Below, one piece after another: positions 1 through 5,647 of a DNA stretch of 6,622 bases; the stretch's first letter is position 1, and each line of letters opens with the position of its first letter. The DNA is from Deltaproteobacteria bacterium (lineage in GTDB: Bacteria > Desulfobacterota > DSM-4660 > Desulfatiglandales > HGW-15), in the NCBI GenBank assembly GCA_021737245.1, contig JAIPEI010000206.1, forward strand, positions 1-6,622. Direction: 5' to 3'. Both the position numbers and the translations under genes were made by a program. Below the pieces are notes generated by a model. The model saw nothing but the letters and a program-made list of their open reading frames with translations. It did no database searches and was not told where the DNA came from.

Positions 1-109
1 GAAAAAGATCGAGCGGGCCATCATCAGTGTGACGGACAAGTCGGGCGTCGTGGACCTTGCCAAGTCGCTCGAGGCGTTCGGCGTGGAGATCCTCTCCACC
101 GGGGGAACG
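1..109. repeat. Exact 109-bp direct repeat, copy 1 (second copy at 450-558)
   Basis: Bases 1-109 are identical to 450-558, which cover codons 1-37 of purH starting at the G of its ATG. Identity stops at base 110 (A here, G at 559). This copy has no start codon or ribosome binding site in the window, and its purH frame passes straight into unrelated sequence, so it cannot make a functional enzyme. The repeat begins at the first base of the window, so its true left extent is unknown. A perfect copy means either a very recent duplication or an assembly or library chimera at a contig end; the second seems likelier. Confidence 0.95.
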
Positions 110-237
110 AACCCGATCCGCTGGCTGAACCCCCGGCGGTAGCGCCCGCTCAGCCGGCTGTAGAGCCAGAAGGCCGGGAACCCCGCCGAGGCCAGAGCGC
201 AGGCGGCGGTCTTGTATGTCGCGTCGAGGAGGTTCAT
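110..237 (-). CDS. waaA: Probable 3-deoxy-D-manno-octulosonic acid (Kdo) transferase, N-terminal fragment
   Basis: On the minus strand an ATG at 237 opens a frame whose first residues are MNLLDATYKT, then a hydrophobic stretch (about residues 11-26, including GFPAFWLYS), then SGRYRRGFSQRIGF up to residue 43. An N-terminal membrane anchor followed by a basic 'YRRG..QR.GF' segment is typical of WaaA/KdtA, the inner-membrane enzyme that adds Kdo to lipid A. The codon for Phe43 straddles the junction with the duplicated purH DNA (109/110). The frame then stays open to base 1 through antisense purH sequence, giving residues that are not WaaA, starting VPPVER. Only the first 43 of roughly 420 residues expected for the family are here. 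No strong Shine-Dalgarno precedes the ATG. The family call rests on a short segment, so it is moderate. Confidence 0.55.
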
Positions 238-260
238 GGGAACGGGATGACCGCTTTCGA

Positions 261-289
261 CTTGTATACGGAATCCTCTTCCGTGTCAA
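261..289 (-). promoter_or_regulatory. Candidate sigma70-type promoter for the waaA-like gene
   Basis: Read on the minus strand, a perfect TTGACA (plus-strand 284-289) is followed after 17 bp by TACAAG (261-266). An overlapping TATACA (263-268) would give a 15-bp spacer. Transcription would start near 254, leaving a leader of about 17 nt before the ATG at 237. The -35 match is exact, but the -10 is only 4 of 6, so this is a prediction. Confidence 0.4.
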
Positions 290-374
290 ACGTCCATGAC
301 CGGCGTCCGGCTCCCGGTCACCCCCGCTGATGAAAACCGCTGTTTTCGTAGGGGGGTTTTACGGTAAATGCTCC

Positions 375-404
375 TTGATTCATCGCCGGTCTTCAAGCTA
401 GATT
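375..404 (+). promoter_or_regulatory. Candidate sigma70-type promoter for purH
   Basis: TTGATT (375-380) lies 18 bp upstream of TAGATT (399-404), inside the most AT-rich patch of the intergenic region (CTAGATTATACAC). Start of transcription near 411 would give a leader of about 37 nt to the purH ATG. Upstream, 297-320 can form a 7-bp stem (TGACCGG / CCGGTCA) and 332-347 a 6-bp stem (GAAAAC / GTTTTC). I do not recognise either as a known riboswitch or operator. Support is from consensus match and position only. Confidence 0.4.
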
Positions 405-434
405 ATACACGGACCGAACCGGAGACCAAATCGC

Positions 435-440
435 AGGAGG
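435..440 (+). promoter_or_regulatory. Shine-Dalgarno site that decides the purH start
   Basis: AGGAGG at 435-440 lies 7 nt before the ATG at 448. A GTG at 442, two codons upstream in the same frame, is almost on top of this site and so is a poor start. Confidence 0.85.
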
Positions 441-447
441 TGTGCGG

Positions 448-1047
448 ATGAAAAAGATCGAGCGGGCCATCATCAGTGTGACGGACAAGTCGGGCGTCGT
501 GGACCTTGCCAAGTCGCTCGAGGCGTTCGGCGTGGAGATCCTCTCCACCGGGGGAACGGCCCGGGCCATGCGCGACGGGGGCGTTGCCGTCAAGGACATC
601 TCCGAGCACACCGGGTTTCCCGAGATGCTCGACGGCCGGGTGAAGACCCTGCACCCCAAGGTCCACGGGGGGCTTCTCGGCATGCGCGACAACCCGGAGC
701 ACGTGCGCATGATGCAGTCCCACGGCATCCGGCCCATCGACCTGGTCGTGGTGAACCTCTACCAGTTCGAGAAGACCGTGGCCCGCGAGGGCGTCACCCT
801 GGCCGATGCCATCGAGAGCATCGACATCGGCGGTCCCTCCATGCTCCGCTCCTCGGCCAAGAACTTCCGGGACGTCACCGTGGTGGTCGACCCGTCCGAC
901 TATGGGGTGGTGCTCGAGGAGATGACCGCGAACGACGGGGCCACGACACTCGAGACCCGTTTCCGGCTGGCCCGCAAGGTGTTCGCCCTCACAAGCGCCT
1001 ACGACGGCGCCATCAGCCGTTACCTGGATTCGGCCTCCCTCCGGTAG
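448..1047 (+). CDS. purH: IMP cyclohydrolase (stand-alone PurH N-terminal domain)
   Basis: This cytosolic enzyme closes the ring of 5-formyl-AICAR to give IMP, the last step of de novo purine synthesis. In most bacteria it is the first domain of bifunctional PurH (about 520 residues). Here the protein is 199 residues and stops right after the domain end (AYDGAISRYLD, 185-194). The MGS-like fold is clear from AIISVTDKSG (7-16), GVEILSTGGTARA (28-40) and DGRVKTLHPKVHGG (62-75). Residues matching the human ATIC active site are present: Lys66, Tyr105, Asp126 and Lys138 in SIDIGGPSMLRSSAKN. No AICAR formyltransferase sequence follows in any frame. Split PurH proteins are, to my knowledge, normal in Desulfovibrio-type bacteria, so a separate formyltransferase is expected elsewhere. 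The first 37 codons are also present at 1-109. Confidence 0.93.
   Translation: MKKIERAIISVTDKSGVVDLAKSLEAFGVEILSTGGTARAMRDGGVAVKDISEHTGFPEMLDGRVKTLHPKVHGGLLGMRDNPEHVRMMQSHGIRPIDLVVVNLYQFEKTVAREGVTLADAIESIDIGGPSMLRSSAKNFRDVTVVVDPSDYGVVLEEMTANDGATTLETRFRLARKVFALTSAYDGAISRYLDSASLR
450..558. repeat. Exact 109-bp direct repeat, copy 2 (inside purH)
   Basis: This copy sits in the intact purH gene with its own start codon and ribosome binding site, so it is the parental copy. It matches bases 1-109 at every position, with an offset of 449 bp. Confidence 0.95.
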
Positions 1048-1207
1048 GCGATCCCCTTTCCTTGTCGGCGCAAGGTGCGTTCTTGTGCACCGGGCGCCCT
1101 TTCTTTTCGCAGTAGAAGGCCTGGAAGGTCCGGCAGCTCCCGGAGCCGTCCAGGCCTTCCTGCTCGGGCCATCTCGCGTGGCGGCAGTTCAAATCGCAGA
1201 ACTCCAT
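1013..1207 (-). CDS. Small cysteine-rich protein of unknown function
   Basis: A 64-residue protein starting MEFCDLNCRHARWPE. It has five cysteines (4, 8, 25, 33, 46) and two histidines (10, 41), in the arrangement C-x3-C-x16-C-x7-C-x12-C, which suggests a small metal-binding or redox fold. There is no signal peptide, so it is probably cytosolic. The ATG at 1207 is chosen because AAGAAGGA lies 6 nt upstream; an in-frame GTG at 1231 overlaps the stop of the preceding gene and has no better site. It begins 20 nt after the RNase stop codon, so the two are probably co-transcribed and perhaps translationally coupled. Its last residues (from about 54, PTGGRPNPGNG) are encoded antisense to the purH 3' end, overlapping by 35 bp, and look like a non-conserved tail. 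I do not recognise a named family. Confidence 0.72.
   Translation of the reverse strand: MEFCDLNCRHARWPEQEGLDGSGSCRTFQAFYCEKKGRPVHKNAPCADKERGSPTGGRPNPGNG
1115..1159. repeat. Long inverted repeat inside the cysteine-rich gene
   Basis: GAAGGCCTGGA (1115-1125) is the exact reverse complement of 1149-1159. Inside it CGGC (1131-1134) can pair with GCCG (1145-1148). It lies about 70 bp past the purH stop and could slow or end purH transcription, but no T-run follows on either strand, so it is not a standard intrinsic terminator. It may simply reflect coding constraints. Confidence 0.5.
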
Positions 1208-1227
1208 CGGAAATCCTTCTTGATGCG

Positions 1228-2835
1228 TCACTCTCCCAGAGCGGCTCGAATCTCGTTCTGGATGTACCGGACGTTGTCCAGGTCCTCCTCCTGGATCTCC
1301 TCCGGCGGCTTACCAGTGATCCGCCGCTTGAGCTCCTCGATCTCCCTCTCCAGCTCGGTGATCGCAGCGAGCATCTCCTGGGACACATCCGGGGCCACCT
1401 CCTCGGGAGACGGTTCCTCGGTAGCCATCTCCCGGGGCTTCAGGATCAGCCGCTCCTTCCACTTGGGGACCATCGCCTCCAGGCCGTGATCCTCCCGGAT
1501 CTTTCGAGCCAGGGCCTCGCTGGCCTTCGCCTCCCCGTGGACCACGAACACCCGGGGTCCGGACTCGAGGAAGTGGGACACCCAGGCCATCAGGTCGGAC
1601 TGGTCCGCGTGGGCGGAAAACCCGCCGATGGTAAACAGCCGCGCGCGGACGGCCACGTTTTCCCGAAAGATCCGGACCTGTTTTTCCCCGTCCACGATCC
1701 TTCGTCCAGTGGTTCCCCGGGCCTGAAAGCCCACGATCACCAGGCTTGCACCCGGTCGCCACAGATTGTGCTTGAGGTGATGCTTGATGCGCCCGGCCGT
1801 GCACATGCCGTTGCCCGCAATGACGACGGCCGGCCCGGACTGCTCGTTGATGCGGATGGACTCCTGGGTCGAGGGGGTGAAGGTGAGGTTGGGCATGTTG
1901 AAGGGATCGAAACCCTGATCCACGATGGCGCTGGCCTCCTCGTCGTAGTACGTCTTGTTCTTGCGGAAGATCTCCGTGGCCTTGATCGCCAGCGGGCTGT
2001 CCAGGTAGACGGGCATGTCCGGGAGGAGCCCGTCCCGCTGGAACTCCGCCAGGATGTAGATGATCTCCTGGGTCCGCTCCACGGCGAAGGCCGGGATCAT
2101 CACCTTCTCCCCGTTGCCGTGGGCGTACTGGATCGCCTCCAGGAGCTCTTTCTTGCTGTCCTCGAAGGTGCGGTGGAGCCGGTCGCCGTAAGTGGACTCG
2201 ATGAACAGGTAGTCGGCTGCGAAGATCTCGTGCGGGTCCTGGACGATGAGCTGGTCCTTCTTGCCCAGATCTCCCGAGAAGACGATCTTGACCTCCTCCT
2301 CCCCCTCGCCCACCCAGAGCTCCAGGATCGAGGAACCCAGAATATGCCCGGCGTTTCGCAGCCGGGCCCGAAGCCCGGAGTCCACGGTGATGACCTGGTC
2401 CCGCTCCACCGGCTCAAACCGGCCCAGGCTCTGCTCGGCGTCCGCGGTGGTGTATAGGGGCTGGATCTCTCCCCGGTTCTGGCGCTTGTTCTTCCGCGTC
2501 TGCCACTCGGCGTCCATCTCCTGGATGTGAGCCGAGTCCAGGAGCATGATCCGGCACAGGTCGGCCGTGGGCGGCGAGGTGATGATCCGCCCCTGGAAAC
2601 CGTCCTTGACGAGCTTCGGAATGCGGCCGCTGTGATCGATGTGGGCGTGGGTGAGAAACATCGCGTCGATGCTTCCGGGATCAAAGCCCCAGTCCCCCCA
2701 GTTGCGGCTCTCCATCTGCCGCCCCCCCTGGAACAACCCGCAGTCCACGAGCACCTTCCTGCCCCCGGGGCTCTCCACCAGATAGCTCGATCCGGTGACC
2801 GATCCAACGCCGCCCAGGCACTTCACTCTCACCAT
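1228..2835 (-). CDS. Beta-CASP metallo-beta-lactamase-fold RNase (YSH1/CPSF73-like)
   Basis: A 535-residue predicted zinc-dependent RNA endonuclease or exonuclease of the family that includes CPSF73 and Thermus TTHA0252. Metal-ligand motifs are all visible: THAHIDHSG (His63, His65, Asp67, His68), GHILGS (His164), SGDLG (Asp189), ESTYGD (motif A, Glu213), GGFSAHADQ (motif B, His409) and VVHGE (motif C, His433). The beta-CASP domain spans about 215-395, including IPAFAVERTQE (247-257) and AGNGMCTAGRIKHHLKH (340-356). Two features lengthen it: a charged insert after the first motif (about 103-135) and a C-terminal extension (about 468-535) with a heptad-like segment LAAITELEREIEELKRRI. The minimal family is about 430-450 residues. 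The ATG at 2835 has GGGAGGAG 6 nt upstream. It is cytosolic, 15 nt after the cupin gene and 20 nt before the cysteine-rich gene. RNA target unknown; a nucleic-acid role other than RNA cannot be excluded. Confidence 0.92.
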   Translation of the reverse strand: MVRVKCLGGVGSVTGSSYLVESPGGRKVLVDCGLFQGGRQMESRNWGDWGFDPGSIDAMFLTHAHIDHSGRIPKLVKDGFQGRIITSPPTADLCRIMLLDSAHIQEMDAEWQTRKNKRQNRGEIQPLYTTADAEQSLGRFEPVERDQVITVDSGLRARLRNAGHILGSSILELWVGEGEEEVKIVFSGDLGKKDQLIVQDPHEIFAADYLFIESTYGDRLHRTFEDSKKELLEAIQYAHGNGEKVMIPAFAVERTQEIIYILAEFQRDGLLPDMPVYLDSPLAIKATEIFRKNKTYYDEEASAIVDQGFDPFNMPNLTFTPSTQESIRINEQSGPAVVIAGNGMCTAGRIKHHLKHNLWRPGASLVIVGFQARGTTGRRIVDGEKQVRIFRENVAVRARLFTIGGFSAHADQSDLMAWVSHFLESGPRVFVVHGEAKASEALARKIREDHGLEAMVPKWKERLILKPREMATEEPSPEEVAPDVSQEMLAAITELEREIEELKRRITGKPPEEIQEEDLDNVRYIQNEIRAALGE

Positions 2836-2850
2836 CAGAGGCTCCTCCCG

Positions 2851-3123
2851 CTACTTGAAGTTGTAGTGCTTTTTCACCGGCTCCTTCACGTCCCAGACGC
2901 ATGAAAGCCCCCGGGGGAAGGTCACGAAGTCCCCCTTACCGAACTCCACCGACTCCCCCTCGCCGGTCTCCACCACCACCCGCCCCTCCAGGAGATAGCA
3001 CTCCTCGGTCTCGTCGTAGTGCCAGTCGAACCGGGACACCTCCTTCTCCCACACCGGCCAGCTCGTCACGTCTCGCCGCTCCAGTTCCTCCTCGGCGGGT
3101 TTTCGCACGTCGATCCTGCTCAT
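2851..3123 (-). CDS. Small cupin-fold protein (DUF861/Cupin_3 type)
   Basis: A 90-residue single-domain cupin. The core runs FDWHYDETEECYLLEG (32-47), then VEFGKGDFVTFPRG (59-72) and SCVWDVKEPVKKHY (74-87). This matches the DUF861 pattern 'W.Y...E..Y.LEG...GD....P.G....W.V..P..K.Y', found in proteins related to ureidoglycine aminohydrolase and in many small cupins of unknown role. His35 and Glu40/Glu41 are possible metal ligands, but the usual second-motif histidine is replaced (SCVWDV), so metal binding is uncertain. The start at 3123 is set by AGAGGAGG 5 nt upstream; a longer frame to 3192 would overlap the previous gene and has weaker support. It lies between the Mth938 gene and the RNase on the same strand. 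No substrate can be proposed. Confidence 0.85.
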   Translation of the reverse strand: MSRIDVRKPAEEELERRDVTSWPVWEKEVSRFDWHYDETEECYLLEGRVVVETGEGESVEFGKGDFVTFPRGLSCVWDVKEPVKKHYNFK

Positions 3124-3160
3124 GTCGTCCTCCTCTGTATGGGGAAATTTTCCGCGGCCG

Positions 3161-3174
3161 GGGAAGGCCTTCCC
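3161..3174. repeat. 14-bp perfect palindrome between two operon genes
   Basis: GGGAAGGCCTTCCC reads the same on both strands and sits in the 62-bp gap between the Mth938-domain gene stop and the cupin start. It could be an operator half-site pair or a processing hairpin. There is no run of T after it on the minus strand, so it is not a clear terminator. Confidence 0.35.
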
Positions 3175-3185
3175 GGGGGACACGC

Positions 3186-3530
3186 TCAACACGTGAGGTG
3201 AAAGCAGGCCCCGACCCTTTCCGCGGGCCCCCGCTCGTTGAAGAACACCGCGGCCTCCTCATTCGGAGAGGCGTGCAGGCGGATCCCCTCCCTCTCGAGC
3301 CGCTCCTCCAGGTCCGGATCGGGCCGCATGCGGCCGTTCATCCCCGTGCCCGCCACGATCAGCTCCGGGCCGGTCTCCACGAGCCCGGCGATGTCCTCCA
3401 TGGAAAGGCGGTGTCCCCGGGCCCTGCGCCACCCCTCCCGGACCCGTCCGTCCGGGTAGATGACCAGGTCGGACGTGTAGGTGCGCCCGTCCAGGACGAT
3501 GCGGCCGAAAGCGATCCGCTGGATCTGCAT
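3186..3530 (-). CDS. Mth938-domain protein (COG1504/DUF498, NDUFAF3-like fold)
   Basis: A 114-residue protein carrying one whole Mth938-like domain. Landmarks are FGRIVLDGRTYTSDLVIYPD (8-27), GRVREGWRRARGH (28-40), ELIVAGTGMNGRM (56-68), the EEAAVFFNE stretch (91-99) and the terminal HLTC (111-114), all typical of the family. The fold is shared with NDUFAF3, a mitochondrial complex I assembly factor, but the bacterial proteins have no settled function. The start at 3530 follows GAGAGGAGAC directly; a frame extending to 3560 adds ten residues without support. It appears to be the first gene of the minus-strand set with the cupin, RNase and cysteine-rich protein, lying 230 bp after the TRAP operon. 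No convincing promoter was seen upstream. Confidence 0.88.
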   Translation of the reverse strand: MQIQRIAFGRIVLDGRTYTSDLVIYPDGRVREGWRRARGHRLSMEDIAGLVETGPELIVAGTGMNGRMRPDPDLEERLEREGIRLHASPNEEAAVFFNERGPAERVGACFHLTC

Positions 3531-3665
3531 GTCTCCTCTCCCGCCCGCCCCGGGCCGCACGCCCGCGGCGGAACCCGGTCGAAGACCCGAGGTGCGAGCC
3601 GAACCTTACCACAAAGGGGGGTAAATGAGTAGGTGGTTGTGTAAGTCAGGCTCAGAAGCGGTAAC

Positions 3666-3753
3666 TGTGTCGGTGTCGGTGTCTGTGTCCATCCTTCACC
3701 GGCACCGTCACAGACACATGCTTCATCCCTTCACCGACACCGTCACAGACACA
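3666..3753. repeat. Three modules of degenerate KGTGTC hexamers, one inverted and two tandem
   Basis: Module 1 (plus strand, 3666-3689) is TGTGTC, GGTGTC, GGTGTC, TGTGTC. Module 2 (minus strand, 3718 to 3695) is TGTGTC, TGTGAC, GGTGCC, GGTGAA. Module 3 (minus strand, 3753 to 3730) is TGTGTC, TGTGAC, GGTGTC, GGTGAA. Modules 2 and 3 are tandem with a 35-bp period, and 25 of 26 bases match over 3693-3718 and 3728-3753. Module 1 is inverted to both, matching at 18 and 19 of 24 positions. In the minus-strand transcript module 1 could pair with module 2 or with module 3, but not both. The element ends 7 bp from the dctM stop codon, so it may end or protect the TRAP mRNA; no T-run follows. Nothing else is visible in the 3531-3760 gap. 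Confidence 0.85.
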
Positions 3754-3760
3754 GGCCTCA

Positions 3761-5074
3761 TCATCTCATCAACCCCGGCAGCCACAGGGTGATGGCCGGG
3801 TAGGCCATGATCAGGGCCATGGCGATGAGATCGCAGACGATAAATGGAAGCGCCGCCCGGTAGATGTCCCCCATGGTGGTGTCCTCGGGGGCCACGCCTT
3901 TCATCACGAACAGGAGCAGGCCGAATGGAGGGGTGGTGAAGGCGATCTCCAGGTTCAACAGCATGAGGATGCCGAACCAGATGGGATCGAAGCCGAGAGC
4001 GTGGACCACGGGCATGAAGATCGGCACGCTGATCATCATCATGGAGATCTGCTCCATGAAGGCCCCCAGGAGAATGAGGATCAGCTGCATGCAGATGAGG
4101 ATCAGGATAGGGTCCAGGGGCAGCCCGGCCACGAACTCCACCATACCGCGGGTCGCACCCGTGAAGGCCAGGATCTGGCTGAAGGTGATGGAGCCGGCGA
4201 TGATCATGAAGGTCATCACCGTTACCTTCAGCGAGCCCCGCACGGCACGCTTCAGCACGCCGAGGTTGAACGCCCCGTAGCAGGCGGCCAGGGCGATGGA
4301 CCCCACGCTTCCCATGGCGGCCGCCTCGGTGGGCGTGGCCACACCCAGGAAAATGAGCCCCACCACGAGGAAAACAATGGTCGTGAGCGGAAGGACGTAC
4401 TTGAAGAGATCCGCCAGCTTTTCTCCCAGGCTGACCTTCTCGACCTCGTAGGCCGGCGCAAGGGAGGGATCCAGCTTGCACCGCCCGATGATGTAGGTGA
4501 AATAGAGGACGGCCATGAGCAGTCCCGGGAGGATACCGGCCAGCAGCAGCTCACCGATGGACAGGTGGGCCAGCGTTCCCAGCACGATGGCCAGCGCACT
4601 CGGCGGGATAATCATGGCGATGCCGCCCGTCCCCAGGATGGGTCCCAGGATCATGGGCTTCCGGTAGCCGCGGCTCTGCATGCCCGGGACCAGGAGGGAC
4701 CCCAGCATGGCCGTGTTCGCCATGGTGGAGCCGCTCAGGTTGGAGAAGATGGTGCCGCCCGCCACGGTCAGCAGGCTCAATCGGCCGGGGAGCCTGCCCA
4801 TCCACTTGTCGAGCACGTCCAGGGTGCGGATCGCCATGCCGGAGTGGAAAAGGATCTCCCCCATGAAGACGAAAAGGGGGACGGGGGCCAGGGTAAAGCT
4901 GGTGAGCCCGCTGTAGATGCTGAGCATCATCTGGCGGAGGCCCACCTCCCCGCCGAGGACCGTTGCCGCGCCTACCATGTTGATGAGAAAGAAGGAAAAG
5001 GCCACGGGCATGCCGGTGGCGAGCATCAGCAGCAGAAAGCCGACAAAGACGAGCAGGATGACCCACCATTCCAT
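3761..5074 (-). CDS. dctM: TRAP transporter large membrane subunit DctM
   Basis: A 437-residue inner-membrane protein forming the transport channel of a tripartite ATP-independent periplasmic transporter, usually driven by a sodium gradient. It is hydrophobic throughout, with about 11-12 predicted membrane segments starting at residues 3-20. Family landmarks include PVPLFVFMGEIL (64-75), GGTIFSNLSGSTMANTAMLG (106-125), TGGIAMIIPPS (149-159), ATPTEAAAMG (246-255), GAFMEQISMMMISVP (337-351) and TTPPFGLLLFV (380-390). Length is normal for DctM. It starts 9 nt after the dctQ stop, so the two are co-translated; the start site preference (GTAGGGGCGGCT before ATG) is modest. It is the last gene of the transporter operon, followed at once by the KGTGTC repeat element. 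Substrate is not readable from this subunit. Confidence 0.95.
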   Translation of the reverse strand: MEWWVILLVFVGFLLLMLATGMPVAFSFFLINMVGAATVLGGEVGLRQMMLSIYSGLTSFTLAPVPLFVFMGEILFHSGMAIRTLDVLDKWMGRLPGRLSLLTVAGGTIFSNLSGSTMANTAMLGSLLVPGMQSRGYRKPMILGPILGTGGIAMIIPPSALAIVLGTLAHLSIGELLLAGILPGLLMAVLYFTYIIGRCKLDPSLAPAYEVEKVSLGEKLADLFKYVLPLTTIVFLVVGLIFLGVATPTEAAAMGSVGSIALAACYGAFNLGVLKRAVRGSLKVTVMTFMIIAGSITFSQILAFTGATRGMVEFVAGLPLDPILILICMQLILILLGAFMEQISMMMISVPIFMPVVHALGFDPIWFGILMLLNLEIAFTTPPFGLLLFVMKGVAPEDTTMGDIYRAALPFIVCDLIAMALIMAYPAITLWLPGLMR

Positions 5075-5083
5075 AGCCGCCCC

Positions 5084-5626
5084 CTACAACCCTTCCCGCT
5101 CCCGGGCCGCTTCTTCCCCGGAGGTTTCCGCCTTTTGAAAGGCGTCCCAGAAGCGGCGTGCGCGTCGAAAAAACTCAGCGATCAGCAAGAGGCTCCCCAC
5201 GGGGATGATCCCCACGAGAAAGACCTTGGGAACCGCCAGGGTCTTGATCACGGGGATGCCCCTCTGGTAGAGCTCCCAGGCCGTCTTGGTGCCGTACCAG
5301 ACGAGCACGCCGCAGATGCCCATGCCCGCCAGGGAGGTCCCCAGATCGAAGAGCTTCTGGGTCTTCCACCGGAGCCGTCCGACCACGATGTCGACCCGGA
5401 CGTGCCCGTCCTCCTTCAGGACCCAGGGGGCCCCGAGAAAGGTGATGTAGAGCAGGAGGTACTCCGTGACCTCGTTGACCCAGGTGGGGGGCTGGAGATG
5501 GAAGTACCTCACCACCACCTCGTAGAATATGGAGAACATCACGAACAGGATGCCGAGTCCCGCCAGGACGGCCATCCCGTCGATCACGTATTCCACGAAC
5601 CGATCCAGCTTTCGACCGGCGCCCAT
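5084..5626 (-). CDS. dctQ: TRAP transporter small membrane subunit DctQ
   Basis: A 180-residue protein with four predicted membrane segments (about 18-38, 52-70, 95-113 and 132-151), the standard DctQ layout. Conserved signals are the segment PPTWVNEVTEYLL (46-58) with Glu52 and Glu55, and GAPWVLKEDGHVRVDI (65-80), matching the family 'W..E....GA.......HV.VD'. It pairs with DctM in the inner membrane. The C-terminal 30 residues are charged and probably cytoplasmic. The ATG at 5626 follows GGGAGAGA at about 4 nt. It lies 63 bp after dctP, with a hairpin in the gap, and 9 bp before dctM. Confidence 0.93.
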   Translation of the reverse strand: MGAGRKLDRFVEYVIDGMAVLAGLGILFVMFSIFYEVVVRYFHLQPPTWVNEVTEYLLLYITFLGAPWVLKEDGHVRVDIVVGRLRWKTQKLFDLGTSLAGMGICGVLVWYGTKTAWELYQRGIPVIKTLAVPKVFLVGIIPVGSLLLIAEFFRRARRFWDAFQKAETSGEEAAREREGL

Positions 5627-5647
5627 GGCTTCTCTCCCATCCCGAGA

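Noticed and set aside
393..737. Minus-strand open frame (114 codons) antisense to purH
   Set aside because: It is the reverse of conserved purH codons and has no plausible ribosome binding site or family match.
1229..1231. GTG as an upstream start for the cysteine-rich protein
   Set aside because: It overlaps the RNase stop codon and lacks a clear ribosome binding site at the right distance, while the ATG at 1207 has one. It remains a possible alternative.
1075..2457. Long open frame on the plus strand (460 codons)
   Set aside because: It lies antisense to the RNase gene, whose motifs are intact. Its translation is rich in Arg, Leu, Gly and Pro with no recognisable domain, as expected for a GC-rich antisense frame.
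2901..3632. Open frame on the plus strand (243 codons)
   Set aside because: It runs antisense across the cupin and Mth938 genes and the gap beyond. Its Pro/Arg/Ser-rich translation shows no family pattern.
3666..3753. Short repeats considered as a CRISPR array
   Set aside because: There are only two direct copies plus one inverted, the spacing is 11 bp or less, and the units are internally hexameric; no cas gene is present.
3723..4481. Minus-strand open frame (252 codons) in another frame of dctM
   Set aside because: It overlaps dctM entirely apart from its tail. The translation is His/Gly/Arg-rich, while the dctM frame carries clear TRAP motifs. Its ending VSVTVSVKG is just the KGTGTC repeat translated.
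4551..5069. Minus-strand open frame (172 codons) in another frame of dctM
   Set aside because: Same reason: a +1 shadow of dctM without any domain signal.
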